This document shows positions 11,131 to 22,692 of a stretch of DNA of 64,000 bases, piece by piece; the first letter of the stretch is position 1; the number at the start of each line of letters is the position of its first letter. The stretch lies in NCBI GenBank assembly GCA_031841125.1, contig CM063114.1:8556001-8620000 (forward strand), in the 5' to 3' direction. This stretch comes from Acanthococcus lagerstroemiae (Eukaryota > Arthropoda > Insecta > Hemiptera > Eriococcidae). The notes beneath the pieces are model-generated. The model was given only the letters and a program-made list of their open reading frames with translations. It made no database searches and was not told where the DNA came from. Made by a program: the position numbers and the translations under genes.

Positions 11131-11264
11131 CTGAATTACATTAAATTCTCCAAAATTTCAAAACTGATGCACCTGTGGCCAGAAATTATAAAAATGGACC
11201 AGTAGTCCAGTACAATATAAAAAGAAACTCTACTTATTCACGCCGCATTTCGTTTTTCGTTTCA

Positions 11265-11860
11265 TGAATACATGCGCCTAGTAGTTCGTGTAATGCAACC
11301 CATTAAACAGCACTTGATGTTAGAATTGCAGTCTCCAACATTGAAGGCGTATTTTAGAAATCAATTTTAGTGACAGATATCGGCTGTGCATATAATTGCG
11401 GTTTCCAACATTGAAGGCTGATTCTTGAAATCAATTTTATTGACAGATACTTATCGACTATGCATATCATTGATTCAACTTTGGGTATTAAAACTACTCG
11501 CGCAGATTCTCTGAATATCTATAATTATTGAAAGTAAAAAGTAAATAATTTATGCATTTAGTTATTTTCTTTTTCGACACGTATATTATCTTACTTGTGA
11601 CTGAAATTCACACTGCTCTGCGTTCAGTTTTGGCCGAAAACACTGTTATGTGCAAATCAAAGGTTGTGCGTACGTGCCCCTGGTGTTCTAGAAATGCAAC
11701 CTATCAAACATTGTAATATAGAATTGCGATTTCGAATATTAGAAGGCGTGTTCTTGAAACCAAAAATCTGGATCTTTGCAGCACTGAAATGTCAGTGTAT
11801 TTCAACTTCTGATATCATAATTTTGTTTCTGCAATGTTCTCAAAAGTGTCAGGACCTTCG
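11265..11860. repeat. dispersed repeat, two to three partial units
   Basis: Units share tacatgcgcctagta, gaaatgcaacc, tagaattgc, ttccaacattgaaggc, gaaatcaatttta-tgacag, then ttcaacttt and ctcgcgcag. Partial units start near 11265, 11400 and 11680. Related copies lie at 16150-16620. No coding potential seen. Confidence 0.65.
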
Positions 11861-11869
11861 GACTCAACC

Positions 11870-13400
11870 CTCTTGCTTTGGTTGTTTCATTTCCGTGCAG
11901 ATAAACTTGGGACTTGAACCCTTTTACTATGCGGTTCACCCTTTCACTCTCTATTTCATTCATCACCGTTCATTTGGCTTTCAGATGCAAATCTTTCGTT
12001 CGGTTTGCTTCATCTCCGTTCTTGAAATGATAATAGTAAATGAGCGAACAAGAGAGCCGGAGAGCGACTCATTGAGAAAGCCAGTGAGCGAGATAGCCAG
12101 AGAGCGGAGTATCAGAGAGCCAGAGGGTGAAACAGACAGCGAGAGATCTAAATAGTGTGAGAGGGAGAAAGCGAAGGAACCGGCTATTGAGTTGGTGGAA
12201 TAGCCAGTGAGCATGAGAGCAAAAGAGACAGTGAGTGAAAGTGGGTCATTTCATTTGATCCCTGGGACGCCATATTTTCGCTTTGGTAATTTAACCATTT
12301 CACTCTTGCTGTAATTCAGTGTCATTCATTGTCCTTCTGGCTCCATCTTCTCGCTTTAGTAGTTCAGTTTTCGTCCTTATGACCTTAAAACGCAACCCTT
12401 TTACTATCTGGTTCACCATTTTACTTCCAAATTCATTTTATCTCCCTTCATCTGACCTTGGGACCCAATCCTTTCGCCTTGGCTGTATAAATTCCGTCTT
12501 TGTGGCCTTAAAACTCAACCCTTTTACAACTTGCTTAACCATTTCACTCTAAATTTCATTTCATCTACTTAGTTTGACCTTTGGACACAATCCTTTCGCT
12601 TCCGTTGTATAAATTTTGTCCTTGTGGCCTTGAAACTCAACCCATTTACTACCTGGTTAACCCTTTCGTTCTCATTTTAACGTCTTCACTTGACCTTCGT
12701 ACCCGAACCTTTCGCTCTGCTCGTTTAAATTCTGTCCTAACCTTTGGACTCAACCCTTTTACTTAACCCGCTCAACCCTTTCACTCTAGATTCCGTTTTA
12801 CCTTCTTCATTTGACCTTCGGACCCGAACCTTTCACTCTGCTCGTGTAAATTCTGTCCGTGTAACCTTTGGACTCAACCCTTTTACTTAACCCGCTTAAC
12901 CCTTTCGCTCTAGATTTCGTTTTACCTTCTTCATTTGACCTTCGGACCCGAACCTTTCACTCTGCTCGTTTAAATTCTGTCTGTGTAACCTTTGGACCCC
13001 ACCCTTTTACTACCTGGTTCACCATTCAATCCTGATTCCATTTTATCTCCCTTCATTTGACCTTCGGACTCGAACAGTTCGCCTTGGTGGTCTAAATTCG
13101 GTAGTTGTGGCCTTGAAACTCAACCCTTTTACTACCTGGTTCACCATTCCGTTCTAGATTTCATTTTGTCTCCTTCATTTGACCTTGGGACTCGGAATAT
13201 TTCGCTGTAGCGGTTTATTTTACGTCCTTGTAACCTTGAAACTCAACCCGGTTATTACCTGGGTAATCATTTCACTCTCACTTGCATTCTCTGTGTGGAT
13301 TCATTTGACTTTCGAATTCAACTCTCGCTCGTGTAACGTTGGGGCCCAACCCTTTTGCTTTGCGGTTAACCCTTTACTTAACCTATTATTTGTGAGAAAT
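11870..13400. repeat. minisatellite, unit about 120 bp
   Basis: At least nine diverged tandem copies. The recurring order is actcaacccttttactacctgg, ttcaccatttcactct, gatttcattttatctcc, tcatttgaccttcggac, ctttcgct, and gtttaaattctgtccttgtg. Anchors occur near 11910, 12400, 12515, 12636, 12750, 12873, 13000, 13120, 13240 and 13350, about 115-127 bp apart. A purine-rich GAGA/GAGC tract (12030-12240) interrupts the array. Confidence 0.85.
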
Positions 13401-13914
13401 CTTCACGTGTTTAGAATTAATCTAACGTTCAGACTTTGTTTTCTCGCTGTATACATTTTCCTTACATTGTACATCTGTCATTTCACTGCAGTATCCATTT
13501 GCACCTGCAATGTTACTAACAGTTTTCTGCTCTGAATTACAGGTACATCAGTTCGCGACACAATCAAGTCCCACATCACTGAATTGCTGAATATATTCCG
13601 CATAGTATGGGTCGGAAGGACGCAGCGGGAATTTTGGAAAAAAAATTCCGGCTTTGGCTGTAAATTCACCTGTTGTTTATATTTATTTACAAGTACTTCT
13701 TTACAAGCGTATACCTGTTTGTTGTAAATAATCTATTCTATTTTTTTTTTTTTTTTTTTTTGTACATGCTTCTGTATTTATCATAATTACAACGCAAATC
13801 TTTGTCTTAGTTACTGTAAATACAAGTTTTTAATATGTATTTCTGAGTCTTCATTTTGCTGCGCACACTCGTTGCATGCCCCTGCATACTGATGAGATGC
13901 AACCTAACTAACAG
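13401..13914. other. unassigned, with poly-T tract
   Basis: No gene recognised. A run of about 20 T lies at 13741-13761. Confidence 0.4.
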
Positions 13915-14185
13915 CCTGAAATTGGAAAAAATGTTCAAAAAATAGTGAGGTATAACTGCCTTCAATGTACACAGGTATGCAACTCTATTAACATCTCCAA
14001 ATTTAGTGAGTAATGGACGCCTTTGATGTACACAGGTATGCAACTCTTTTAACATCTCCAAATATAGTGAGCACCGGCCGCCTCCAATGTACCCAGGTAT
14101 GCAACTCTATTAACATTTCTAAATGTACTGAGTAATGGCTGCCTTCAATAGACATAGGAATGCAACTCTATGAACATCTCTGGAT
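13915..14185. repeat. 61-bp tandem repeat, four units
   Basis: The phrase tatgcaactct recurs at 13976, 14037 and 14098, with a variant at 14159, exactly 61 bp apart. Each unit also carries aacatctccaaat-tagtgag and a ccttcaatgtacacagg-like segment. Confidence 0.9.
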
Positions 14186-14440
14186 AAAAATATTAGGAAC
14201 GTACGATCTCTTTGCGACTTATATTCTCCTAATATTCTCCTAATGAAAACAGTGATTTTGCTTCTATTTTGTGAGTTTTGCTGGAGCTGAGCCTTGGTGG
14301 GCGTGATCTAAATTTCTAGCCACGCCCCTTTGTTTCAGAAGCGGGTATTGAAAATATTAGGAACATAGTACCTCTACACAACTCCTATTCTCCTAATGAA
14401 ACTAGTGTTATTTTCGGGTGAATTTCACGGAGTTAGCCGA
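14186..14440. repeat. pair of imperfect direct repeats
   Basis: aaatattaggaac followed by ctcctaatgaaa occurs at about 14188-14255 and again at 14350-14405. The interval between them includes cttggtgggcgtgatc and ccacgccccttt. Origin unknown. Confidence 0.55.
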
Positions 14441-14939
14441 TTCTGACGTGTTAATTGGGTTGCATATCTTCATTTCGCAGGAACTCAAATTAGGTCACCG
14501 TGTTCAGCGGATTGCATACTCAAACTTTGAAGGAATTTTGGTAAATTGCTCGCTCGAAATCGTAATTATTGCCGCTTTCTCACTCAGCCAAGATTGCGAA
14601 ACTCCAATAAATCATTTATTATGATAGAAAATCATTGTTTTCTTAGAATAATTAAAGTGACAAATTTCAAACATGATTCGATATAATTTTATTAATTAAC
14701 GTCACAAAATCAAATAATATACTTCGAAAAATACAGAGAAGTGCATTTAATAAGTAATCTAAATATAAAAACACATCAAAAAGTAATCTAAATATAAAAA
14801 CACATCAAATAATTCAGACCCATAATTAACAAACGGTAACATACTAATAATTTGCATACAAAGAAAGTAAAAACGCGAGGGGGAGGTGTTATTTAAGAAA
14901 AAAAAAATAGTACCGCTACTGTACGAAAGCACATCAGAT
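14441..14939. other. unassigned, with short tandem duplication
   Basis: No gene seen. A 27-28 bp phrase (agtaatctaaatataaaaac...) is duplicated in tandem at about 14752-14808. Confidence 0.45.
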
Positions 14940-15129
14940 CATGGATATGTCTTATGGGGCGGTAAATTCACATCCTAATTTAGATTTTGGAGTCATAAAA
15001 GTAGAAAAGAGTAAAATACTTCGTAATCACACACACGACAGTCTCGTAATGAGATTTTGTATATCTCTGTGGGTCTGAATGCGACGCACCAATTTTATGG
15101 TCGACCCCCAGCGATAAGACATATCCATG
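14940..15129. mobile_element. possible MITE with 16-bp inverted ends
   Basis: CATGGATATGTCTTAT at 14940-14955 is perfectly inverted at 15114-15129. The ~160-bp interior has no coding capacity. No target duplication was identified, so the class is open. Confidence 0.45.
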
Positions 15130-16149
15130 TCAAGAGATCACCTCCTTTACATCACTGTTCTCAGCCTATACAAGCTTTCACAGGGTTGTTAGCCGAAATG
15201 ACTTTTTGGCAAACGAACATTACACTTTTCTTTCGGTTCCGTCCAAGTTTTTTGCTACAATCACGCCAAAATTGTTCAATATTTTCGATATTCTGTTCCA
15301 ACTAATGAACGTAATTCACGCGGTAGCAGTGATAGCGAGAGACGAGCGGGCCCCTAGTGCAATAAGTTTTTCTTTATTCAGTTGGGAACTTGCCTTTGGT
15401 GGTCGTCCTTCACATTTCTTAGCCACCCCTAAAAAATCGTTTTTTTTTTTCTTAGATCAACAGTTCTTTTAAAGGATATGTAATTTTTCTTGGTCCCGCA
15501 CGTTTTCCCCCGGCTCGTAAAATAAAAATATGGGCCCTGTGCAAATGAAGGCGTGAAGTTCAAAACATCCTATGTGCCAACTTTTGCAAACGTGATTTTG
15601 TGCATGCAACCGCCGCCCATAGAATACTCAACATCCTAAATGCCCATAGAGCCTCAAAATACTTCTAATTTTAACCCAAAGATCGCAGTACGCAAATGTG
15701 CCGACGAGTGATCCTTGCAAAACATCCTAACCCGAAAGTGGCACAAAGCATTTTCATTTTTTGACTCTTGTTACAAAAAATGGACGAATGTAAAAGTTAG
15801 TACTTTTGTGGATAATAAAAACATCGCATTCAAGTACTTAATTTTTTTCTCATTGAAGTTGATGGTACTTGGGATGTTTTGCTTTGTCTTTCCCACGGAT
15901 TTCGGATGTGCACAACGTCAACCCTCATTTTCTGAGCTTAGGCATGATTGACCCCCAAAATTTGTACATGGCCATGTGTATGCACCTTCAGAAAATTGGC
16001 TGAGCACCCATTTCGCCAAACCCTCCTCCTTCACAACAGCTAAAGCAGTTTTTTGCTTCTCCTGTAGATTGCTAGAATGTTTTGAACTTCACACCTTCAA
16101 ATGCATTTCTTACACCCTCTCTCACCTTCACTGTACTTGTTTTCTTTCG
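15130..16149. other. unassigned spacer
   Basis: Open frames here (at 15206, 15715 and 15976) are short, with no recognised domains. I see nothing else definite. Confidence 0.4.
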
Positions 16150-16620
16150 ACCAACACGTGATACAACTCTGCAGTTGCGAATACATGCGCCTAGTATTTG
16201 TAGAAATGCAACCTATAAGCCACTCGCGATATTAGAATATCAATTTCCAACAACGAAGGCGAGTTCATTGGTTCAAAATTTAGTGACACTGAGAGATCAG
16301 CGCTGTGCATCAGGGATTTAACTTCAATTTCGGACATCAAAACCGTTCTCGCAATGTTGTCAAAAGTATGAATAAAAATTAAAAGAAACAGATTCGTGTA
16401 ATCGTCCTTCTTCGCTCGGCTTCTGTTTTGTTTCAGCTAACCAAAATTCACGCGATATTCTTTTTTTCGGCTAACAACATCCTGTGTACAACTCTAAGGT
16501 TACGAGTACATCCGCCTAATACTTTTAGGAACGCTATCAAAATTGCAGTTTTCGACATCGAAGTCGTAAATTTACATGCTTGAAACCAATAATCTGTGAC
16601 TGTTATTAGAGAATAAATTT
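16150..16620. repeat. dispersed repeat, two more partial units
   Basis: Same family as 11265-11860. acatgcgcctagtatttgtag, gaaatgcaacctat, ttccaacaacgaaggc and aatttagtgacac lie at about 16180-16290, and a second, more diverged unit starts near 16505. Confidence 0.6.
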
Positions 16621-16629
16621 ACAATCCTG

Positions 16630-17050
16630 GAAAGCAGTGCATTCCCAGTGGTGTCATACGGAGCCCAGACATGATCGTTAACATGTGCACAAATGAAAAA
16701 ATTTCACAGAATGCAAAACTCAATGACGAGAAGCATCCTCAATATTAAAATTAGAGATCTAGTAAAAATCCCAGAATTAAAACAAAAACTAAAAATTCGG
16801 GATCTTAATCGAATAATAGGAAATTAAAATGGAAATATACTGGGCATCTGGTTACAAATAGTCAGAACACATGGAACGCACAAACAACCTTCTGGACTCC
16901 GTATGACCGTAACGAATTCACAAGTGTACGGCGGCCAGATCTCACATACGATAGAGACAAATGGAGGAAGCTGACGGAAGCTTGTACCAAAAAATAGGCA
17001 GAGGAGGAAGTTGATGGCAGGTCATCTACCCCTACTCAAAGCCGTAAATA
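16630..17050 (+). pseudogene. RTE-type LINE 3' fragment
   Basis: The plus strand encodes broken pieces of the RTE C-terminal region: AFPVVSYGAQT at the start, then KLKWKYTGHLVTNSQNTW, and RDKWRKLTEACTKK before stops. These match in order the family pattern (TYG-x-x-T-W, K-W-x-G-H-V, K-R-W-x-x-L-x-E-A). It ends in an aataaataaacataaaa tail just before module A. A typical 5'-truncated copy with frameshifts. Confidence 0.75.
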
Positions 17051-17074
17051 AATAAACATAAAAGATACAATTAA

Positions 17075-17226
17075 TGGTGCAGCTAGGAGAGAGGGGGTTG
17101 AGAGAATCTGGACCACCACTTCTCTTGCGACTTCGTCAAATAGGGTTTTTCTAATCTTCGCACCCACTCTAACACTCTCCCATTGGTCAAGACTAACTGC
17201 ACTATAAGCTAGCTACGCCACAGGAC
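17075..17226. mobile_element. MITE-like segment at module A edge
   Basis: Ends with inverted similarity: tggtgcagctaggagag at the left and ctagctacgccac at the right. The same segment begins module C (34430-34590), and only its right end is recognisable in module B near 23440. It may be part of the module or an old insertion in its ancestor. Confidence 0.4.
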
Positions 17227-17644
17227 ACAATAATTCTGCTTACTTATTATTATTTGAGACCAAATTCTTCGGCACTAAAAAACTGATAATTCGGCGCTGA
17301 AAGTAGTACTTTCGGCATTATTCGGCAAAAACGCTAAAATGTCCCTCAAATTCGAAGAAAAATGTTCCTTTTATTTTAGGTATCCAAGAATTTAGCACTC
17401 TGGTACACCCTGGCGTGACTTTCTAAATTTTGCCAGTACATTCACGCAAACTCATTATACGAACATTTCCAGCTTTTTCTTCACATATAGTTTAAAATGG
17501 CATTTTCGGTTCTTTTCCGCGTTCCTGACTGTTTTCGAAATTTACGCCATTTTCGGCAAAATAAAGCTTTTTCCCAGCCCATGTCGCTCTAAAACGGACT
17601 TATACATCAGCAGCAGTCTTCCCTATCGTCAAGCACAGCGAAGT

Positions 17645-17651
17645 TATAAAT
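17645..17651 (+). promoter_or_regulatory. TATA-like box, module A
   Basis: TATAAAT in the context gcgaagttataaatgcc, shared with module C (34995-35001) although nearby sequence has diverged. A tct(c)att initiator-like site follows about 25-30 bases on. Module B lacks this box. Confidence 0.4.
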
Positions 17652-18960
17652 GCCGAGGAATCCAGTCTCTCATTATAATTAAGAGTTAAGAGTAATTAGT
17701 CTGCCGGCCATTGCGGCCGAACTGGTGAAAACTTCTTGAAGACGAAGTGATCGACTGCAGTTTCGAAGTTGGAGCGGCGATTAATCGTTGTCCTTGGCGC
17801 TGATTTTTCATTCATCCAGCTGCCAAAATGTTTGATACTGACGGCACGCGTGCATTGATCGAATTATCTTGAAGTAAGTTTCGTTACTGGAAACAAAACA
17901 ATAGATATACTCAAGACTGCTACTCGAAAACGTAAGCACCTTGAAGTACGAATATTCTTAGTACTAAGATAGATACATTAATTACCTCGAAATTCCTTTC
18001 TTGTGTTACAGTCCCAAACCATCAGCTCTGCTGAGTAAGCTCTGTCTAACACCGTCCCTCCAATCGCCCTACTGAGTGACCTGCAGGGAGGTGTTTCTGC
18101 CTTCGATACGTACATACGTATATTCCGTGCCGAAAAAGAAACTACTTCCTGTTAAGTTTAGGATCCGGAAATGATCAGGACAGCTCAACCGCACACGTAC
18201 CGTGACCGATTCACTGAAGAGCCATAACAGCCCAACCGCACACGGTTCACTATTGGTCGATTCACTGAAGAGACAGTCCCGAACAAAGGGAGAGCATAAA
18301 GCTACCAGGAAGGTTAACTTTCGAGCACCTCTACCTAGAAAATAAATGATCTCCCCGACCCCATCCCCATCGGAATCTAGTATTCAGATGTGTGAAGCAG
18401 AATCTGTATGTACATTGGCTCAAAGAGGAGCGGAATACTCGGTTCCACTTCAAGCCAACATAAATTCCTATTACCTTTCAAACCCTCGCTAAAATCTTCA
18501 AGAAGCATACAAATACACCCCGCCCTGTAGAGGAAACTACCGCTACCTGTGAGTCTTATGATCCGGCAATGATCGAGACACCTCAACCGCACACGTACCG
18601 TGACCGATTCACTGAAGAGCCATAACAGCTCAACCGCACACGGTTCACTATTGGCCGATTCACTGAAGAGACTGCCTCAAATCAAGGGAGAGCATAGATC
18701 TACCAGGCAGTCTTACGGTCGAGCATTTCCTCACAGAGGATACAGATATGACTGTTAGGAGGTGTAAGACCGTATTATAACCATGAAAAGCCATGAAGCT
18801 GAGGTTTTCATAAGACTGTAACACTAGAAAAGAAAACCGGGTACTCTTAATATCTAATACCTGAATGTAGCAAGAACAGATTCATTATCGTTTTTCTTTT
18901 TTTCTTTTTCGAGTACGTATAAGTAAAGGACTGAGAAGGAGGATGATTACAGGTAAATCA

Positions 18961-19727
18961 GTTATCCTTTCGGATCCTTATGCAACTTCCAACACGACCT
19001 TTGGGGACTAAATAAGAATGTGATTAAACGAAGCTTCTTGATCCGCTCGATACTCATTTAACTCTTTAATGAGCACGCATCATACTGGGACCAGGGGTGT
19101 CTATAACCAGATCCGCTGATCACTCCTGGGAACCTTGCCCCCGGGCACGAGGACTCGCGAGAACAAGGTCTAGCCCAGAAGGTTTACATCGTGAGCCTCA
19201 CTGACCCTGGCTTTTCCTATGCGTTTCTTTAGAGAGTTAACTGGTTCACAAGGTATCAAGACGCCAGACTGACATGCCTATTGCTCGAGACTCTACCTAC
19301 AGAATGAGACTCCTTCATCTGCTGCTATCGAAGTTGCAATTCAAGTCTGAGAGAACTGAGACAACTTAACTACTCTAGACAGTGGACCTATTAAAGGCTA
19401 GACTGGGGAAATACGATGGCGGTTAGCATTAACAGTTTGCAGGATGTAACAAGCTCAGCTGAAGCTAACTCTCCTACTTAGAACCTAGAGGGCTGCCGGC
19501 GGGTGTAAGGGGTACCTGCTTCGCCCCTGGATCTCGCCTGCAGCCGGTGTAGTATGATTTTAAGGAATTCACAAATTGAGGAGTAGTTCCAAGGAATTAG
19601 GAATAGTTCGGATGTAGAGTTGTTGCGTCGTCGACACACCAACTTAACAGGTCCAAACTACCAGAAAAGACCGGGGTGGATCACAAAAAGGACTGAGAAA
19701 CTTTCATACTTTTCTCCGAAAGGATAA
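18961..19727 (+). other. long-range complementary pair in the block (A)
   Basis: TTATCCTTTCGGA (18962-18974) is the exact reverse complement of TCCGAAAGGATAA (19714-19726), about 740 bases away. Both halves are kept in B (about 24353 and 25107) and C (about 36307 and 37012), so an RNA from the block could close a large domain. This is seen in sequence; a role is inferred. Confidence 0.5.
19126..19178 (+). other. conserved hairpin in the block (A)
   Basis: CTGGG (19126-19130) pairs with CCCAG (19174-19178), and ACCTTG (19132-19137) with CAAGGT (19164-19169). The loop contains the palindromes CCCGGG and CTCGCGAG. It is identical in modules B and C. Confidence 0.5.
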
Positions 19728-20470
19728 GTCCGGGGAGACTGACTCATCCTTCAAGAAAAAAGGACAATAATTTCCGAAAGGTGCCTGTCCCATCGTCTTC
19801 CCTGATTTTACGTTACCCATAGTAGGGCCCCAGACTCCACGAGACAACAGTTAAGGCCATCACAGCCAAAAACTGCAGCCCGCTTCTCCTGGCGCTAATC
19901 CCCAGCCGCCATATCCAGTACGCTCCACTCTGTTAAGGATCAGCCCCAAACCCTAGTTAGAGGCAACGTAACAGAGAAGACGAGTAGGAAGGACCTTGAG
20001 TTACTCATACGTATACCTATGCGAACACACAAACCACTGACCCAGCACTGAGAGGGTACAGCCACCATAGACTTCCTCCACGGCGTTCTTGTGGCAGGAA
20101 AGTCTCAATCAGCGCCGACCAAATCAATGGAAAAGAACCTATGAAATCAAGAATCAAAGAATCTGGTCTCCACTACATTCGCCACTGACTGCCCGTTCAC
20201 TGCAAAGGGGGGTAGTCCCCCACAGACATTACTGTCGCCTGTGTTAGTTTTCAACTAACCCGATGCTAGAGCACAGCTGCAGATCAATGGGTTACATAAG
20301 GGCTTGTAGGTATAAACATGCGGGGCTTAGAATAGAGTAGGGCGATAGGTGCAAATATGTGGGGGTTGGGGGACTTGACACCCCAAAAAGCACCCCAGAT
20401 TTGCCAAAAATATAATAATATAAGCAGGTAAATTTCGGTGTTTCTAAGAAATTTTCGGCCCCCACACTGG

Positions 20471-20499
20471 CTATTTGCGCCTATGGCCAGGGCAAATAG
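20471..20499 (+). other. second conserved hairpin in the block (A)
   Basis: CTATTTGC (20471-20478) pairs with GCAAATAG (20492-20499). The stem is essentially kept in B (about 25860) and C (about 37372), although the C loop has several changes (gcgcctatggcc becomes gcacctataacc). A stem conserved with a drifting loop is what a structured RNA or a foldback remnant would show. Confidence 0.45.
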
Positions 20500-20640
20500 T
20501 CTTATCGCTTCAATGAACCGTACCTTTCCACGGCCCTCTTGTCCGAAAAAAAAAAGTAGATTCATGGATGCGACAGCACTACGCAGGCCGGGAGAAGGCA
20601 CAGCAACTTCTCCAGACCCTCGCTAACCCATGTCAACTCG

Positions 20641-21212
20641 AAATAGAATAAATGTTGAAATAATTTAGTAACTAGCACTATAATAGCTAAAAACTAAAAT
20701 AAGCTAGGAAACAAAGGTTAGTTTAATACAAGTCCAATCGAGAAGACAGAGAAGACTATACCCGCGAATCACGACAGGTTGTACACTGGAGCCAGTCTGC
20801 CGAGCGAGTAAACCATTCAACCAACTGCGTTTGATCCAGAACAAACAAAAGCAAAATTATTTACTTTTGCTGGTTGCTGGATGAAACAGGATTGGTTGAT
20901 AGTTTGTTTACTGTGCTGGCTGCCTCCAGCTTACAAGCCCCCGGATCTGACTCGGACCTGTGTCTGACATACTACAAAACCCAAATCTGAGCCTGAATTC
21001 TAATATTTTGGAGCTACAGGTCTCACTAGCCAGTCAATTTCAAGTTACTTGCCAGCAAGGGTACTTTCAAGCTTAAGATTTTGCGATATCTAGATGAACA
21101 CCTGTTACAGTGACTCAAAACGTTTCGAGATTTTTGCCATTGAGCTATTCTAATTTATCAAGAAGCCACAGTTACATTGAAAGTATTCATTTGTAAGAAT
21201 ATATGATTTTAG
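20641..21212. other. spacer between block and gene remnant, module A
   Basis: No gene recognised. ATTGG/CCAAT-like motifs cluster near 20750-20900 and are shared with B (26160-26290) and C (37690-37820). Confidence 0.35.
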
Positions 21213-21354
21213 TTATACTTTGAATACTGAATACGATGGCATTGACCATTTTCTCAGGGACCTCTCGCTTCCCATATTCAATATTAAAATTTTATCAAAA
21301 TTTTCCCTTTTTATTCCTTCTTGTCGTCCTGGAATAGCTATCATCTTGATGATA
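21213..21354 (-). pseudogene. module A gene, ILILNM segment (frameshifted)
   Basis: Minus-strand segment after an acceptor (ccgaattttag). It reads IIKMIAIPGRQEGIKREN then DKILILNMGSER. Module B has the same acceptor and frame (VIKMIAIRRRQKG, DRILILNMENERLSRK). Module A has lost one base after GSER, so its frame departs from B there and stops at 21213. Its position after the VRIAP exon's stop means it is either alternative or 3' sequence. The protein is not recognised. Confidence 0.4.
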
Positions 21355-21696
21355 CTAAAATTCGGACTTATGATAAGGGATAGGAAAGAAAATGGACTAT
21401 AATGAAAAAATTAACATCCATATCAAATTCCTCATTAAAAATACCTATGGAATCATACATCCTCATGTCACTGCTTTTCAAATAATTTCAGATTGTGTAG
21501 TGTTATTTTTCTATACTACTTAAAAGCCTTGCTACCCAATAGAATTTTACTGAATTCAAGTTCCCTAACTATATTCGTCGCTAGTGAGCGGCGATATTGA
21601 AAGAATGGTGCTGATTTTGCAAACGAAAGTGAAAAAGATGAATAACCACTAGATTGCTAATATCTTAACAACATGAGAAATCTCTACAGACCGCAA

Positions 21697-21839
21697 CTAA
21701 TTCTTCAGCGTTTGGTTCAGCTTTATCTTTGCCACTGATACAAGTTCAACGACCTTTTGCAAACTGAAAATTCGTAAACTGAGGCTTTCATCTTCGGTAT
21801 CTTCAGTTGTTTCGAACATATTTGGCGCTATGCGAACAT
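21697..21839 (-). CDS. module A gene, VRIAP exon, unknown protein
   Basis: Acceptor ttttgatttgcag, then a frame entered in phase (two bases first): VRIAPNMFETTEDTEDESLS, SLRIFSLQKVVELVSV, ending LNQTLKN and a stop TAG at 21697. Module B has the same acceptor, length (143 bases) and stop. Differences are largely conservative or synonymous (VRIAPSMHVTAEDTEDDG, LNQVLKD). Module C has a diverged version. Retention of frame, length and splice site while introns have drifted argues for protein coding at least in the past. No family recognised. Confidence 0.5.
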
Positions 21840-22529
21840 CTGCAAATCAAAAGTCTACAGTTAGTCTGAGTACTTTAACATGGGGGGGAGGGGTGACTGC
21901 TCACGTTTTTTCTGTTACTTTTACATTTGATGTGCTCTACAGACCACAGAAACTGGTCAGAGAATTAGGATATTTTTTGTGATTTTGTTGGGACAGTGCA
22001 AAATATAGTGCCCAAAAGATTGTGATATCCCCTATCTCACAAATTTTACCCCAGGATTGTGAAATACGCGGGCCAAGTAGAACTGCAGTGGAGGTGACAC
22101 TGCACATGTTCATGCATGAACAGAAAAAAAAGTTGGAATGGAAGCGCTGCCTATTAACAATTCTAAGTAACCCCAAATTCCAGAACTTATAAGAAAAAAA
22201 CAAATGAGACCTTCCCTTTGGAAGACCGAGACTTTAAAACACGAACTTATGTCCTCGGCATCCAATTTGAATAAGACAGAACATCAAAATGATCACGCAC
22301 TGTCTTGAAGAACAAATAAACAATTCTGTGTACATTTACCCCCCCCCACGCTTTTTCTTCCGACTTTTTAATAAATTGCTACGTCACTACGCTGATTAAT
22401 ATATAGTAATTTACTTTCATCATGACTGCGAAAAAATTCTGAGTGCAATGATACCAAACACATCAATGGTGGATACAGGGGAGGGGGTCGCCCCCAATTT
22501 CTAAATCTATTTATAACGACCTAGAGCTA

Positions 22530-22692
22530 TTATGTTTCGTCTATAACATTTTCCAATCGACCCCCCTCGAAATTATTGTCTGCATCCGTTCCTGCAATAC
22601 ATGCAGTTTCCTTTGATTTTTCACTCATTAGCTGAAACGATTTCTGCAATGTAATTTCTACATGCTTTTTGATGTTCTGTACAAAGGACTGT
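22530..22692 (-). CDS. module A gene, QSF exon, unknown protein
   Basis: Follows acceptor cttattttcag on the minus strand. The frame is QSFVQNIKKHVEITLQKSFQ, LMSEKSKETACIAGTDADNN, then a G-run. Module B keeps the frame (QSFAQNFEKRIEIITVQKSF, IMIEKSKETVCISGTDTENN). After the G-run the two copies diverge, so the true exon end probably lies at or near it (a GTCGAT site is phase-compatible with the VRIAP exon). The open frame reaches a stop at 22530. Predicted soluble and helical; function unknown. Confidence 0.5.

Larger units (their letters stand above)
17676..20640 (+). ncRNA. candidate spliced non-coding RNA, module A
   Basis: This holds the module A copy of the conserved block. A strong donor (cttgaaGTAAGT) lies at about 17873 and an acceptor in tttcttgtgttacag ends at 18011; the acceptor is kept in all three modules. 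From about 18550 to 20600 the sequence is nearly identical to B and C, with only a few differences per hundred bases by eye, while flanks are clearly more diverged. No long frame is shared intact. Internal duplication: a segment with repeated AACCGCACACG and CCGATTCACTGAAGAG occurs at about 18155-18340 and again at 18545-18740. Two base-paired elements are conserved (see separate entries). Transcription is inferred, not shown. It could also be recent gene conversion of untranscribed DNA. Confidence 0.3.

Noticed and set aside
18640..20260. ribosomal RNA or another known structural RNA
   Set aside because: The block was compared by memory with rRNA, 7SK, SRP, RNase P/MRP and telomerase RNA motifs and none fits.
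20284..20601. 105-residue minus-strand frame shared by A and B (MPSPGLRSAV...)
   Set aside because: Its conservation follows from the block's overall identity, it contains homopolymer-driven differences, and module C does not preserve it. No family is recognised.
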